Position numbers and translations under genes: made by a program | Assembly: GCF_000023885.1 (NCBI RefSeq) | Contig: NC_013165.1 | Coordinates: forward strand, 806,001 to 870,000 | Length of the DNA stretch: 64,000 nt | From: Slackia heliotrinireducens DSM 20476 | GTDB lineage: Bacteria; Actinomycetota; Coriobacteriia; Coriobacteriales; Eggerthellaceae | Reading direction: 5' to 3' | Part shown: positions 47,200 through 55,846 of the stretch, in pieces | How the letters are laid out: every line of letters begins with the position of its first letter | Position numbering within the stretch: position 1 is the first letter of the stretch | The notes under the pieces: generated by a model | What the model was told of the DNA's origin: nothing | The model's input: only the letters and a program-made list of their open reading frames with translations | Database searches by the model: none

Positions 47200-49857
47200 A
47201 TGGAGGAATTCGCCAACAAGGGCATTTCGCGTCGTGCGTTCGTCGGAGCGGGAGCGTTTGCTGCGGCTGCGGCGGCCATGGTGGCCGGCTGCTCGCCTGA
47301 GAATTCGCTTGAGCAGACCGAGGACACCGCGCCGCGGAACTACCGCGTAGATGCCGAATTTGACGAGAGCCAGGACGGCCAGTGGCTGCCCGTGAGCTGC
47401 TGGACCAGCTGCGGCGGCCGTTGCCTGCTGAAGGCGTACGTGGTCGACGGCATGCCCATGCGCATCAAGACCGACGATACGCATGAGGACAGCTTCGAGA
47501 ACTTCCAGAACCGCGCGTGCCCCCGCGGCCGAGCCCAGCGCATGCACGCTTTCGGCGCCGACCGCATCAAGTACCCCATGAAGCGCAGCGGTTGGCAGCC
47601 TGGCGGCGGCGAGAACAGCAACGGCCAGATGCGCGGCAAGGACACGTGGGAACGTATTTCCTGGGATGAGGCGTTCGACCTGATCGCCACCGAGGTGAAG
47701 CGCATCATCGACGAGCACGGCCCTCTGGCCATCAACTATGCAGGCATTCCGTTCTACAACTGCGCCGTGGCACAGACCCTGCTGCCCGCGCTCGGCGGCT
47801 ACACCTGGCATCTCGGATTCACGTCCTATGGCTCCTGGACAGCCACGCCTGACCAGATCGGCATCGACAACACGGCGGGCGAACCTGGCACCATGGGTAC
47901 GAACGACCGTCTGAGCATGCTTAAGAGCGACCTGATCGTGCTGCATGGCAACAACCCTGTGCACGCGGCCGCCGGTTCACCTTCGCTGCACCTGATGCGC
48001 GCCCACGAGGCAGGCATCCCGTTCGTGTTCATCGGTCCTGACTACAACCCAACTGCCGCCATGGTTGAAGCAAAGTGGATTCCCGTGCGCCCGACCACGG
48101 ACGCCGCGTTCCTTTCGGCAGTCATCTACGAGATGATCAAACTGGACGAGGAGCGGGGCGACGTTGTGGACTGGGACTTCCTGTACAGCCACACGGTCGG
48201 TTTCGACGATGACCACATGCCTGCCGACGCCACGCTGAACGAGAACGTGCACGGCTACGTGATGGGTGAATACGACGGCACCCCCAAGACCGCCGAATGG
48301 GCGGCCGAGATCTGCGGCTGCACTGCTGAGGACATCCGCTGGTACGCCGAACAGGTGGGACGCAAGAACAAGGTTTCCATGTACTACGCGTACTCCATCG
48401 CCCGCAACAACCAGGCCGCCACGCTGCCGCAGTTGGCGCTGACCCTGGCCTGCATGGGCGCGCATGTGGGCGCCGACGGCCAGCAGTTCGGCCCGACCTA
48501 TCACTATTTCGCGCACAACTGCGGCCCCAACCTGGTACAGCCCGGCGAGATGCGTCAGGGCGACGTGCCCGAGCAGGCGCAGAACTCCGTGTTCGGCGCG
48601 TTCGACCTGGGCTATCGCGCGGCCAGCAGCTGGAAGGCCATGGCGGAAGGCCACGGACCGGACGGCTGGACCGGCGAGGACGTTTCGAAGGACATTCGCA
48701 TGATCTGGTGCGAGTCCGGCGGATACCTGACCAGCCAGCCCGATGTGAACAACGGCATCAAGGCGTTCCGTGCCATGGACTTCGTGCTGACGCAGGCCAT
48801 CAACTTCAAGCCCGAGGCGCAGTTCTCCGACATCGTGCTGCCCGCCTCCACGCCGTGGGAGTACGGCTACGATCAGCTGGCATTCCAGCAGTACAAGCAG
48901 TTCAACCGCGAGTCGTTCTTCTTCCCGACGGCCTTCACCGAGCCGCTCTTCGAAAGCAAGCCTGATGTGGAAATTGCCTATGAACTGGCGAAACGCCTGG
49001 GTCTTGACGCCGACAAGATGTGGCCTTACGACGAGGAGCAGCGCCAGTTCGACCGCATCCTGAACGCCACCGTGCTGGACGCCGACGGCGTGACCTATAA
49101 GCCGCTTGTCACCATCACGCAGGAACGCTGCGACGAGCTGGGATTCGACGGCCATGCGCAGGAAGGCGTCATCGACTACGACGAGCTGCGCGCGGCGGGC
49201 GTGTACCGCGTCGAGCGCACTGAGGGCGACAACTACGGATACATCGCCTACAAGGACTTCGTGGACGACCCCGAGGGTCATCCGCTGAACACCGTGAGCG
49301 GCAAGTGGGAGCTGTACTGCCAGTCCGCCAAGGACGCCGTGGACGCGCTGGGCTGCCCCGACAAGATCAAACCTTACGGCTGCGTGACCGAAAGCGCCGG
49401 CGGCTACCAGGGGCTTTCCGAGGAATTCCCGTTGTTGGTGTACCAGCCCCACTACCTGCGCCGCGCGCACACCACGCACGACAACGTGGGCTGGCTGCGC
49501 CAGGCGTTCAAGAACCCGGTGTATATGAACGCTCAGGATGCTGCCGAGCGCGGCATCGAGCAGGGCGACATCGTCGAGGTCTCCAGCGAAACGGGCAAGA
49601 TGATCCGCATCGCGTCGGTGCTTGAGACCTTGATGCCAGGCGTTGTGGGCATTCCCCATGGAAGCTGGCCCGAGATGAACGAAGAGAACGGCGTGGACGA
49701 GAACGGCTCCGAGAACACCATCACCATAAACGTGCAGAACGTCGGCTCGTACAACTCGTACCACTCCACCGTGGTGCAGGTGCGCAAGTACGAGGACCAG
49801 GACGTGCCGCAGGCCGAGATGCGCCCGCTGCGCATGCCTGAAGGCATCGAGGAATAG
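47200..49857 (+). CDS. Tat-exported molybdopterin oxidoreductase (DmsA-like catalytic subunit)
   Basis: An 885-residue subunit of the DMSO reductase family, holding bis-MGD molybdenum and one [4Fe-4S] cluster. Leader: SRRAFVG (residues 10-16), an alanine-rich core and the lipobox-like VAGC. Cluster cysteines are CWTSCGGRC near residue 67 and a fourth in RACPRGRAQR. Cofactor-binding segments include GKDTWERISWDEAFDLIA and SPSLHLMRAHEAG; the C-terminal dinucleotide-binding domain is present. The substrate may be an S- or N-oxide or another anaerobic acceptor; this cannot be read out. ATG 47200 follows AGGGGAGGAG. First gene of an operon with a DmsB-like and a TorD-like gene. Confidence 0.92.
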   Translation: MEEFANKGISRRAFVGAGAFAAAAAAMVAGCSPENSLEQTEDTAPRNYRVDAEFDESQDGQWLPVSCWTSCGGRCLLKAYVVDGMPMRIKTDDTHEDSFENFQNRACPRGRAQRMHAFGADRIKYPMKRSGWQPGGGENSNGQMRGKDTWERISWDEAFDLIATEVKRIIDEHGPLAINYAGIPFYNCAVAQTLLPALGGYTWHLGFTSYGSWTATPDQIGIDNTAGEPGTMGTNDRLSMLKSDLIVLHGNNPVHAAAGSPSLHLMRAHEAGIPFVFIGPDYNPTAAMVEAKWIPVRPTTDAAFLSAVIYEMIKLDEERGDVVDWDFLYSHTVGFDDDHMPADATLNENVHGYVMGEYDGTPKTAEWAAEICGCTAEDIRWYAEQVGRKNKVSMYYAYSIARNNQAATLPQLALTLACMGAHVGADGQQFGPTYHYFAHNCGPNLVQPGEMRQGDVPEQAQNSVFGAFDLGYRAASSWKAMAEGHGPDGWTGEDVSKDIRMIWCESGGYLTSQPDVNNGIKAFRAMDFVLTQAINFKPEAQFSDIVLPASTPWEYGYDQLAFQQYKQFNRESFFFPTAFTEPLFESKPDVEIAYELAKRLGLDADKMWPYDEEQRQFDRILNATVLDADGVTYKPLVTITQERCDELGFDGHAQEGVIDYDELRAAGVYRVERTEGDNYGYIAYKDFVDDPEGHPLNTVSGKWELYCQSAKDAVDALGCPDKIKPYGCVTESAGGYQGLSEEFPLLVYQPHYLRRAHTTHDNVGWLRQAFKNPVYMNAQDAAERGIEQGDIVEVSSETGKMIRIASVLETLMPGVVGIPHGSWPEMNEENGVDENGSENTITINVQNVGSYNSYHSTVVQVRKYEDQDVPQAEMRPLRMPEGIEE

Positions 49858-49871
49858 AGGGGGAGTAAGCC

Positions 49872-50450
49872 ATGACCTTGGGATTCTATTTCAACATGAA
49901 ACGTTGCACGGGATGCCGTGCTTGCCAGGTGGCCTGTCAGGATCGCAACGACCTGGCTGTGGGGCTTGCCGCTCGCAAGGTGGAAAGCTACGTGGCCGGA
50001 ACCTACCCCAACGCCATGCCGTACCACTTTTCGGCTGGATGCAACCACTGCGAGAACCCGGCCTGCGTGGCGAACTGCCCCACGGGCGCGTGCCAGAAGG
50101 CTGAAGATGGCACCGTGTTCCGCGATGAGGAAGTGTGCATCGGCTGCGGCAGCTGCGCGAACTCCTGCCCATATGGCCATCCCATGATCGACGACGAGGC
50201 CAAGAAGGCCATCCGCTGCGATTCCTGCCGCATCTTCCGCGAGAACGGACAGAACCCGGTATGCGTGGACGCGTGTCAATACCGTGCACTGGACTTCGGC
50301 GACCTGGATGAGCTGCGCGCGAAGTACACCGACCAGGAGCTGGTAAACGAGCTTCCCATCCTGCCGTCGGCCGCCGAGACCAGCCCGTCGCTTTTGGTGA
50401 ACCCGAAGGATGCCGCCTTGAACGACGATTTCAAGATGTGGATCATGTAG
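49872..50450 (+). CDS. DmsB-like 4Fe-4S ferredoxin subunit
   Basis: A 192-residue electron-transfer subunit with four cysteine clusters for four [4Fe-4S] centres: CTGCRACQVAC, CNHCENPACVANC, CIGCGSCANSC and CDSC...CVDAC. It lacks a signal peptide; such subunits are carried out through Tat with the catalytic partner. It begins 14 bp after the dmsA-like gene. No DmsC-type membrane anchor gene follows, so the route of electrons from menaquinol is unclear. Confidence 0.93.
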   Translation: MTLGFYFNMKRCTGCRACQVACQDRNDLAVGLAARKVESYVAGTYPNAMPYHFSAGCNHCENPACVANCPTGACQKAEDGTVFRDEEVCIGCGSCANSCPYGHPMIDDEAKKAIRCDSCRIFRENGQNPVCVDACQYRALDFGDLDELRAKYTDQELVNELPILPSAAETSPSLLVNPKDAALNDDFKMWIM

Positions 50451-50484
50451 CCGAACGGCACGAGGGAATCTGAGGAACACGACG

Positions 50485-51162
50485 ATGAAGAACCTGCAAG
50501 AAAGCCTGGCCGAAACGCTGGCCGCACGCTATTACCTGTATTCCACGGCGCAGGCGCTGCTGGGAAACGAGCCGACGGAAGTGTTGCTGAATGCGGCCGA
50601 CCCGGAGCTTGTCGAAGGCGCGCTCGAGGCGTGTGGCGTGGACGGTGCGATCGAACTTGCAGGTTCTTTTGCTGCGGCACTCGAGGGCGTGCAGGGTGAA
50701 GACGGCCTGCTCGGGCTTTCCGCCCAGTACACGCGCCTGTTTGTAGGGCCGGGGAAGCTGGCGTGTCCGCCGTGGGAGAGCGTGTACCGCTCGAACAGCC
50801 GGGCGTTGTTCCAGCGCAGTACCCTGGACGTACGCAACGCATACCGCGAACAGGGCTTGCTGCCGCAGATGTACCCGCGCGTGGCTGATGACCATATTGC
50901 CCTTGAGCTGGGATTTCTTGCACAGCTGGCAAAGCGCGCCATGGATGCGCATCAGGCGGAAGATACGAATGCGTGCAAGGCCGCGCTTGAGGCGTCAGCA
51001 CGTTTCGCGTCCGAGCACCTGAATGTGTGGCTGGTCGGTTACGCCTCCGACCTGCAAAAGGAGGCTCCAGATAGCCTATATGCAGCAGTCGCGCGCATCG
51101 CTCAGGTTTTCTGCGCCCGCGATGTGCTCCTTACCGGTGAGGCGGCTGTCTCGCTGCCGTAG
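50485..51162 (+). CDS. TorD/DmsD-family molybdoenzyme chaperone
   Basis: A 225-residue all-helical cytoplasmic chaperone that binds the Tat leader of the catalytic subunit and holds it until the cofactor is inserted. Family features: YTRLFVGPGKLACPPWESVY (near residues 88-107) and the later AEDHI-like LMYPRVADDHIALELGFLA region. It ends the operon and is followed by a terminator. No other chaperone gene is nearby, so it should serve the upstream subunit. Confidence 0.88.
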   Translation: MKNLQESLAETLAARYYLYSTAQALLGNEPTEVLLNAADPELVEGALEACGVDGAIELAGSFAAALEGVQGEDGLLGLSAQYTRLFVGPGKLACPPWESVYRSNSRALFQRSTLDVRNAYREQGLLPQMYPRVADDHIALELGFLAQLAKRAMDAHQAEDTNACKAALEASARFASEHLNVWLVGYASDLQKEAPDSLYAAVARIAQVFCARDVLLTGEAAVSLP

Positions 51163-51187
51163 CTCATTTCTTCCGTACAGTCTCTGC

Positions 51188-51231
51188 AACGAGCGTTCTC
51201 CCATGCATTGGCATTGAGGGCGCTCGTTTAT
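51188..51231 (+). terminator. Terminator of the molybdoenzyme operon
   Basis: ACGAGCG pairs with CGCTCGT across a 24-base loop that can itself pair (CTC/GAG), followed by TTATTC. Confidence 0.6.
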
Positions 51232-51258
51232 TCATATGACACATCAGTCTGCGTGAAG

Positions 51259-51688
51259 CTAATCGAGGGGGTTCACGCAGTCGAACGGAGAAGCGGCGGA
51301 CATTGCGAACGCATGGGCCAGAGCCTGCGGCTCCGTTCTCATACCGTCACAAGCCCATTCCGTCGTGAGAAACGCCGCTCCCGCAGTGAACAAACGAACC
51401 TGCAGGATCTCGTCGTCGTTGAGCGAAACTCCCGTTTTTCGGGGGATGAGGTCGATGCAGTACTGTGCAATGCTGCGGTTGCCGTAGCCGTAGGCCGAGT
51501 TGTAATCCTGCGACCGAAACGACTTCGTGAAGAAATCGCGCCGCGACCTCGGGTTTTCGAAATAGTCGTAGAACGTAGTACGGCCCTTTGCAAAGGTCGG
51601 TCACCTTGATGCGATCGATGGCCGACGATTTCATCATGCGCTCCAGCGCATCAACAATGCGCATCCTTGTTTCGATTTGCCGCTGCAT
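51259..51688 (-). pseudogene. Frameshifted TetR-family regulator
   Basis: The start at 51688 (GGAGGGG upstream) reads a normal TetR N terminus: an ETRMRIVDALERMMKSS helix and DRIKVTDLCK. At 51581-51592 the frame shifts and about five residues of the recognition region are gone; the shifted frame continues as RTTFYDYFENPRSRRDFF, with a full ligand domain ending at 51259. The gap falls inside the helix-turn-helix, so DNA binding is lost. It is divergent from another broken gene at 51917. Confidence 0.82.
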
Positions 51689-51760
51689 GGTCCCCTCCGT
51701 TTCGACCGCTTGCGGTATCGCCTGAAGATGCTCAGTATACGATACGGGCTGCGTCTCAGA

Positions 51761-51825
51761 CCCGAACAGATTGTCAATCTGTTCGGGTTCCGAACATGTG
51801 CTATGGGGTGTTCGGAACCCGAACA
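51761..51825. promoter_or_regulatory. Two perfect palindromes, likely operators of the broken TetR
   Basis: CCCGAACAGATT/AATCTGTTCGGG (51761-51787, 3-bp centre) and GGGTTCCGAACA/TGTTCGGAACCC (51785-51820, 12-bp centre) overlap. The half-site CCGAACA occurs five times in 65 bp. They lie between the tetR pseudogene and the reductase remnant. Confidence 0.8.
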
Positions 51826-51916
51826 CCCTCAGGGTTGTGCACGTGGAATCCCAGTTCAGAGCCTTGTAGATTGTCCTTGTTAGCCAGAAGACATCACAAC
51901 CTGCTAGGAGGGAATC

Positions 51917-52522
51917 ATGAAATCCAACATGAATCGCCACACCTGGTGGCAGATTTTCGACGCCAACTACTACAGCGACTGCGAACGCTTCCAGGCGGCC
52001 CGTTGCAGCCGCGTGGCAGCTCCCGAAGAGGGTCAGGCTCCTATGAACTCCTACCTGGATGGCACGAGCCCGCTGAACGCCGAGTACCTGCAGGGCCAGC
52101 TTGACGGCGTCATCTCCAGCGGAGCCGCAGTGCAGGCCGATTCCATCGACGAGCTTGCCGAGCTGATGGGCGTGCCGGCAGATGCGCTGGTCGAGACCGT
52201 CGCTCGTTACAACGAGCTCTGGGACGCGCAGGAAGACGCCGATTTCGGCAAGAAGGCGTTCTGTCTTTCTGCCATTGCCCAGCCTCCGTATACCGCGGTT
52301 CATCTGGCCGGATGGCTGCTGTGCACGCTCGGCGGCGTGACGGTGAACACCTCGCTGCAGCCGTTGCGCGAAGACGGCACGGCCATCGAGGGCGTCTACG
52401 TGGTGGGCAACGACCAGGGCGGCTTTTACGGCACCGTGTATCCCGAGACCTTCGGCGGCCTGAACAACGGCAAGGGCATGACGTTCGGCTATCTGGTTGG
52501 CAAAGCCTTGGCTGAAGCGTAA
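51917..52522 (+). pseudogene. Remnant of an FAD-dependent reductase (C-terminal part)
   Basis: The 201-residue frame has a strong ribosome site (TAGGAGGGAATC) but lacks the whole N-terminal FAD-binding half. It matches the C-terminal part of the fumarate-reductase-like flavoproteins: the substrate-cap helix region (SIDELAELMGVPADALVETV), then GGVTVNTSLQPL and GVYVVGNDQGGFYG. The first six codons may be the original start joined to an internal site by deletion. Without the nucleotide-binding fold it cannot hold FAD in the usual way. Its regulator gene is broken too. Confidence 0.7.
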
Positions 52523-52599
52523 AACGGGCTTTCCACGAGTGTCACATGTTGCGAAGTCGTACAATGGACGCTGGGATTTCCGTCGCAAAAGGAGGAATC

Positions 52600-54006
52600 A
52601 TGGGCGTCACGCGGCATGCCGATATCGCCATCATCGGTGCGGGACCGGCCGGCATCTTCACGGCTCTGGGGCTTTTGGGGCACAACTCATCTGCCAGCAT
52701 TGTCATCGTGGAGAAGGGCCTTCCCATCGAGCGTCGCCACTGCCCGAAGCTAAAAGTGGGGCATTGCGTGGGCTGCGAGCCCTGCCGCATCACCACGGGC
52801 TTTTCAGGTGCGGGCGCTTTCTCCGACGGCAAGCTGTCTTTGTCCCATGAGGTGGGCGGCGACCTGCCGCAGCTCATCGGTGCGGACCTGGCCCAGCAGA
52901 CCATCGACCGGGTGGACAAGGTGTACCTGTCCTTCGGCGCCGACGAACATGTGGAAGGCCTCGGCAACGAGATCGAGGTCCGCGACATCCGGCGGCGCGC
53001 CATCCAGGCGGGCCTGCAGCTGGTGGACTGCCCCATCCGGCATCTGGGCACCGAGAAGGCGCAGGAAATCTACGCGCTCATCGAGGACTACCTGATCGAA
53101 AGCGGCGTGGAAATCCTTTTCGAGAGCGAATGCGTCGACGTCATTGTGGAGAACGGAACGTGCGTCGGGGTGGAGGTGCGTTTCGACGGCGAGGATGCGA
53201 CCATCATGGCCGAGCGCGTGGTGGTGGCCACGGGCCGTCGCGGCGCCGACTGGTTGGAGAAGCTGTGCACGCGCCACGGCATAGGCCACGCTCCGGGCCC
53301 TGTTGACGTGGGCGTGCGCGTGGAACTTCGCAACGAGGTGATGGAGCGCGTGAACGACGTGCTCTACGAAAGCAAGCTCATCGGCTACCCGAACCCGTTT
53401 CGCAACAAGGTCCGCACGTTCTGCCAGAACCCCGGCGGGTTCGTCAGTCAGGAGAACTACGACGGCGGCCTGGCGGTGGTGAACGGGCATTCCTACAAGC
53501 AGCACAAATCGCCCAACACCAACCTGGCCATCCTGTGCTCGCACAACTTCCGCGAGCCCTTCAACCAGCCCATCGAGTACGCCCAGAAGATTGGCGAGCT
53601 GGTGAACATGCTGGGCGCGGGGCACATCCTGGTCCAGCGGTTCGGCGACATCCTGGACGGCAAGCGCACCTGGCCCGAAGAGCTGGCGCGCTCCAACGTG
53701 CGCCCCACGCTGCCCGACGCGGTGGCGGGCGACATCACCAGCGCCCTGCCGTACCGCACCATGACCTCGATCATCGCGTTCATGCAGGCCGTCGACAAGG
53801 CGATTCCCGGGTTCGCGTCCCACGAGACGCTGCTGTACGCCCCCGAGCTCAAGTTCTACAGCAACCGCGTGTCCATGGACGAGAGGTTCACCACCAACGT
53901 GGAGAACTTGTTCTGCCTGGGCGATTCCAGCGGTTGGACACGCGGCCTCATGATGGCCAGCGTCATGGGCTTCCTCATGGGCGAGCGTTTGGCGACCGAA
54001 GAGTAG
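52600..54006 (+). CDS. NAD(P)/FAD-dependent oxidoreductase, paralogue B
   Basis: A 468-residue cytoplasmic flavoprotein, the intact-looking sister of the gene at 44685. The nucleotide fold starts IIGAGPAGIFTALG; the cysteine set CPKLKVGHCVGCEPC and GFSGAGAFSDGKLS follow; the C-terminal FAD motif is LFCLGDSSGWTRGLMMA. AAAAGGAGG precedes ATG 52600. The substrate and partner are unknown. Both copies lie beside respiratory reductase genes, which suggests a redox supply or maturation role (inference). Confidence 0.85.
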   Translation: MGVTRHADIAIIGAGPAGIFTALGLLGHNSSASIVIVEKGLPIERRHCPKLKVGHCVGCEPCRITTGFSGAGAFSDGKLSLSHEVGGDLPQLIGADLAQQTIDRVDKVYLSFGADEHVEGLGNEIEVRDIRRRAIQAGLQLVDCPIRHLGTEKAQEIYALIEDYLIESGVEILFESECVDVIVENGTCVGVEVRFDGEDATIMAERVVVATGRRGADWLEKLCTRHGIGHAPGPVDVGVRVELRNEVMERVNDVLYESKLIGYPNPFRNKVRTFCQNPGGFVSQENYDGGLAVVNGHSYKQHKSPNTNLAILCSHNFREPFNQPIEYAQKIGELVNMLGAGHILVQRFGDILDGKRTWPEELARSNVRPTLPDAVAGDITSALPYRTMTSIIAFMQAVDKAIPGFASHETLLYAPELKFYSNRVSMDERFTTNVENLFCLGDSSGWTRGLMMASVMGFLMGERLATEE

Positions 54007-54023
54007 GCGGTCCCGACGGCGTT

Positions 54024-54824
54024 CTATTCGGCGACGGTCAGGCGTTCCTGATACCCCACCTGCACGCGGGCGGGATGACATTCCTGCGCAAGCATCTGCG
54101 AAAACGCGGTGCGGGGCATGGCGTAGTCGTTGTTGTTCTGGGAGATATGCATGGCCACGACCTGTTCCAGCCCGTTGTGCAGAAGATCCGCTAGTTCGCT
54201 TGCACCCTGGTCGTTGGACAGATGCCCCCGCTCGCCCAGGATGCGCTGCTTGAGCACGTAGGGGTAGGGCCCGTTTTCCAGCATGCGCACGTCGTGGTTT
54301 CCCTCCAGCGCCAGGATGCGGCAGCCCTGCAGGCAATCGTGGGCCTGGGGCGTCACGATGCCCGTGTCGGTCATGAATCCCAGCACGTCGCCGTCCGCTT
54401 CGAACCGGAATCCGAAGGACGCGACGGCGTCGTGGGAGGTGGCGAAGGGAACGACGCGCATGCCGCCAATGTCCAGCGAATCCAACGCCTCGAAGTGGGC
54501 CACGTCCGCATCCACTGACTCGATGGCGGCGGGGATGTCGCGGCTGGCGTTCAGGTTTTTTCGGTTCACATACACGCTTGGGTGGGCGTCCAGCGAGCGC
54601 AGGCCGCGCAGCACCACACCCAGCCCTTTGGTGTGGTCCGAATGCTCGTGGGTGATGAGCACCGTGGATATGCGGGCAGGGTCGAATCCCGATTCGGTGC
54701 AACGGGACATGAAGGCCTTCTTGGAGATGCCGCAGTCGATAAGGACGGCCTGGCCGGTAGCCAGATTCTCGACCACCGATGCGTTGCCCTTGCTGCCGCT
54801 GGCAAGCACGTGGAGCTTCAGCAT
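54024..54824 (-). CDS. MBL-fold metallo-hydrolase (WalJ/YycJ-like)
   Basis: A 266-residue cytoplasmic hydrolase. The start LHVLASGSKGNASVVE and the metal motif THEHSDHTKGL (residues ~58-68) fit the YycJ/WalJ group, described as a single-strand nuclease or repair factor linked to cell-wall signalling in Firmicutes. Later ligands appear at ALEGNHD and in the C-terminal AMHISQNNN. AAAAGGAGGC precedes ATG 54824. Its start is just beyond the stop of the upstream esterase gene, so the two are one operon. Confidence 0.88.
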   Translation of the reverse strand: MLKLHVLASGSKGNASVVENLATGQAVLIDCGISKKAFMSRCTESGFDPARISTVLITHEHSDHTKGLGVVLRGLRSLDAHPSVYVNRKNLNASRDIPAAIESVDADVAHFEALDSLDIGGMRVVPFATSHDAVASFGFRFEADGDVLGFMTDTGIVTPQAHDCLQGCRILALEGNHDVRMLENGPYPYVLKQRILGERGHLSNDQGASELADLLHNGLEQVVAMHISQNNNDYAMPRTAFSQMLAQECHPARVQVGYQERLTVAE

Positions 54825-54826
54825 GG

Positions 54827-55747
54827 TTACGCCTCCTTTTCGACGCCGATGCGGGCGGCCATCCATTCGGCCATGCGGCGTTGCGCGCGTTTCGCCTCGG
54901 GCAGCATGCCCAGTACGGCCCAGCAGTGGCACAGGCCTTCGCCGCGGGTCACGTCGAGTTCGACGCCTGCCGCTTGGATGCGTTCGACCAGCTTGTCGTC
55001 GTGGGGGCAGAACAGCTCGTGGGTTCCGTAGAAGAGCATCATGGGCGGAAAACCTTCGAAATCCACGCCGCTGGGGCAGTAGTCGCCGCTGGAGAGGTCC
55101 ATATCGCGCCCCCATACCGTGGCGATGTAGTCGTTCATGGCCACGCTGAGGTAGGGGTCGTCGGTTTCGGCCTTGAGCCGGATGTCGCGGTCTTCGCCGT
55201 CGGCAAGCCCCGTGGCAGGCGAAATCGCTATGACGCCTGCGGGCACGCCGAAGCCGATGGCAACCTGGTGTGCCGTGTGGGCTATGGCCACGTTGGCGCC
55301 TGAGCTGTCGCCGCCGAAGAAGATGCGCTCCGCTGGGTAGTCATCGGTCAAACGCTCCTGCACCACGTCCAGCCACCGGCGGGCCTCCAGGGCGTTGTGT
55401 TCGGGCGCCAGCGGGTAAAAGGCCAGGTAGACATCGAAACCCGTGAGCTTCGCCACATGTTCCACCATGTCGAAATGGACTTGCAGCGGCCCCATGGTGC
55501 CGCCGCCTCCCGCCAGGTACACCAGCGCCGCCTGCGGTTCGACGCCCGTCTGCGTGCGCACGCGCACGACGGGGCGACCCTCCACCATAAGGCGCCGGCA
55601 ATCGTACTTGTTGTAGAAGCTTTCGGGCACGTCGTTGACGGTGGGCGGGTCTTTGACCAGGTTCAGCATGACGGCCTTCAGACCGCCGCGGGTAACGCGG
55701 TTTATCAGGTTGAGCAGCGTTTCGGCTGCCTTGTATTGCACGCTCAC
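54827..55747 (-). CDS. Alpha/beta hydrolase (hormone-sensitive lipase-like, fold-3)
   Basis: A 306-residue esterase. The nucleophile elbow is GDSSGAN near residue 145, the acid lies in YGTHELFCPHDDKL and the histidine in GLCHCWAVL. The oxyanion loop reads LAGGGGTMG, with alanine where HGGG would have histidine. GTG 55747 was chosen because AAAGGATC lies upstream; a frame to 55828 is less likely. Substrate unknown, probably a short acyl ester. Confidence 0.85.
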   Translation of the reverse strand: MSVQYKAAETLLNLINRVTRGGLKAVMLNLVKDPPTVNDVPESFYNKYDCRRLMVEGRPVVRVRTQTGVEPQAALVYLAGGGGTMGPLQVHFDMVEHVAKLTGFDVYLAFYPLAPEHNALEARRWLDVVQERLTDDYPAERIFFGGDSSGANVAIAHTAHQVAIGFGVPAGVIAISPATGLADGEDRDIRLKAETDDPYLSVAMNDYIATVWGRDMDLSSGDYCPSGVDFEGFPPMMLFYGTHELFCPHDDKLVERIQAAGVELDVTRGEGLCHCWAVLGMLPEAKRAQRRMAEWMAARIGVEKEA

Positions 55748-55833
55748 GAAGGATCCTTTCTGCGGGCGACGGGCGCCCTGGTGTTTGGTGTGATTGTAAC
55801 CTCTTAGGCAACTGAATCGGCTTGGCATCCATG

Positions 55834-55839
55834 TATAAT
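55834..55839 (+). promoter_or_regulatory. rsmI -10 element, possible leaderless transcript
   Basis: TATAAT at 55834-55839 is eight bases before ATG 55847, so the RNA could begin at the start codon itself. No ribosome site lies upstream of that ATG. Confidence 0.5.
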
Positions 55840-55846
55840 GGCGGAC

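Noticed and set aside
47068-47964. N-terminal extension of the LysR frame
   Set aside because: The extra ~300 codons are antisense to the molybdoenzyme gene; a proper ATG with GGAGGA lies at 47067.
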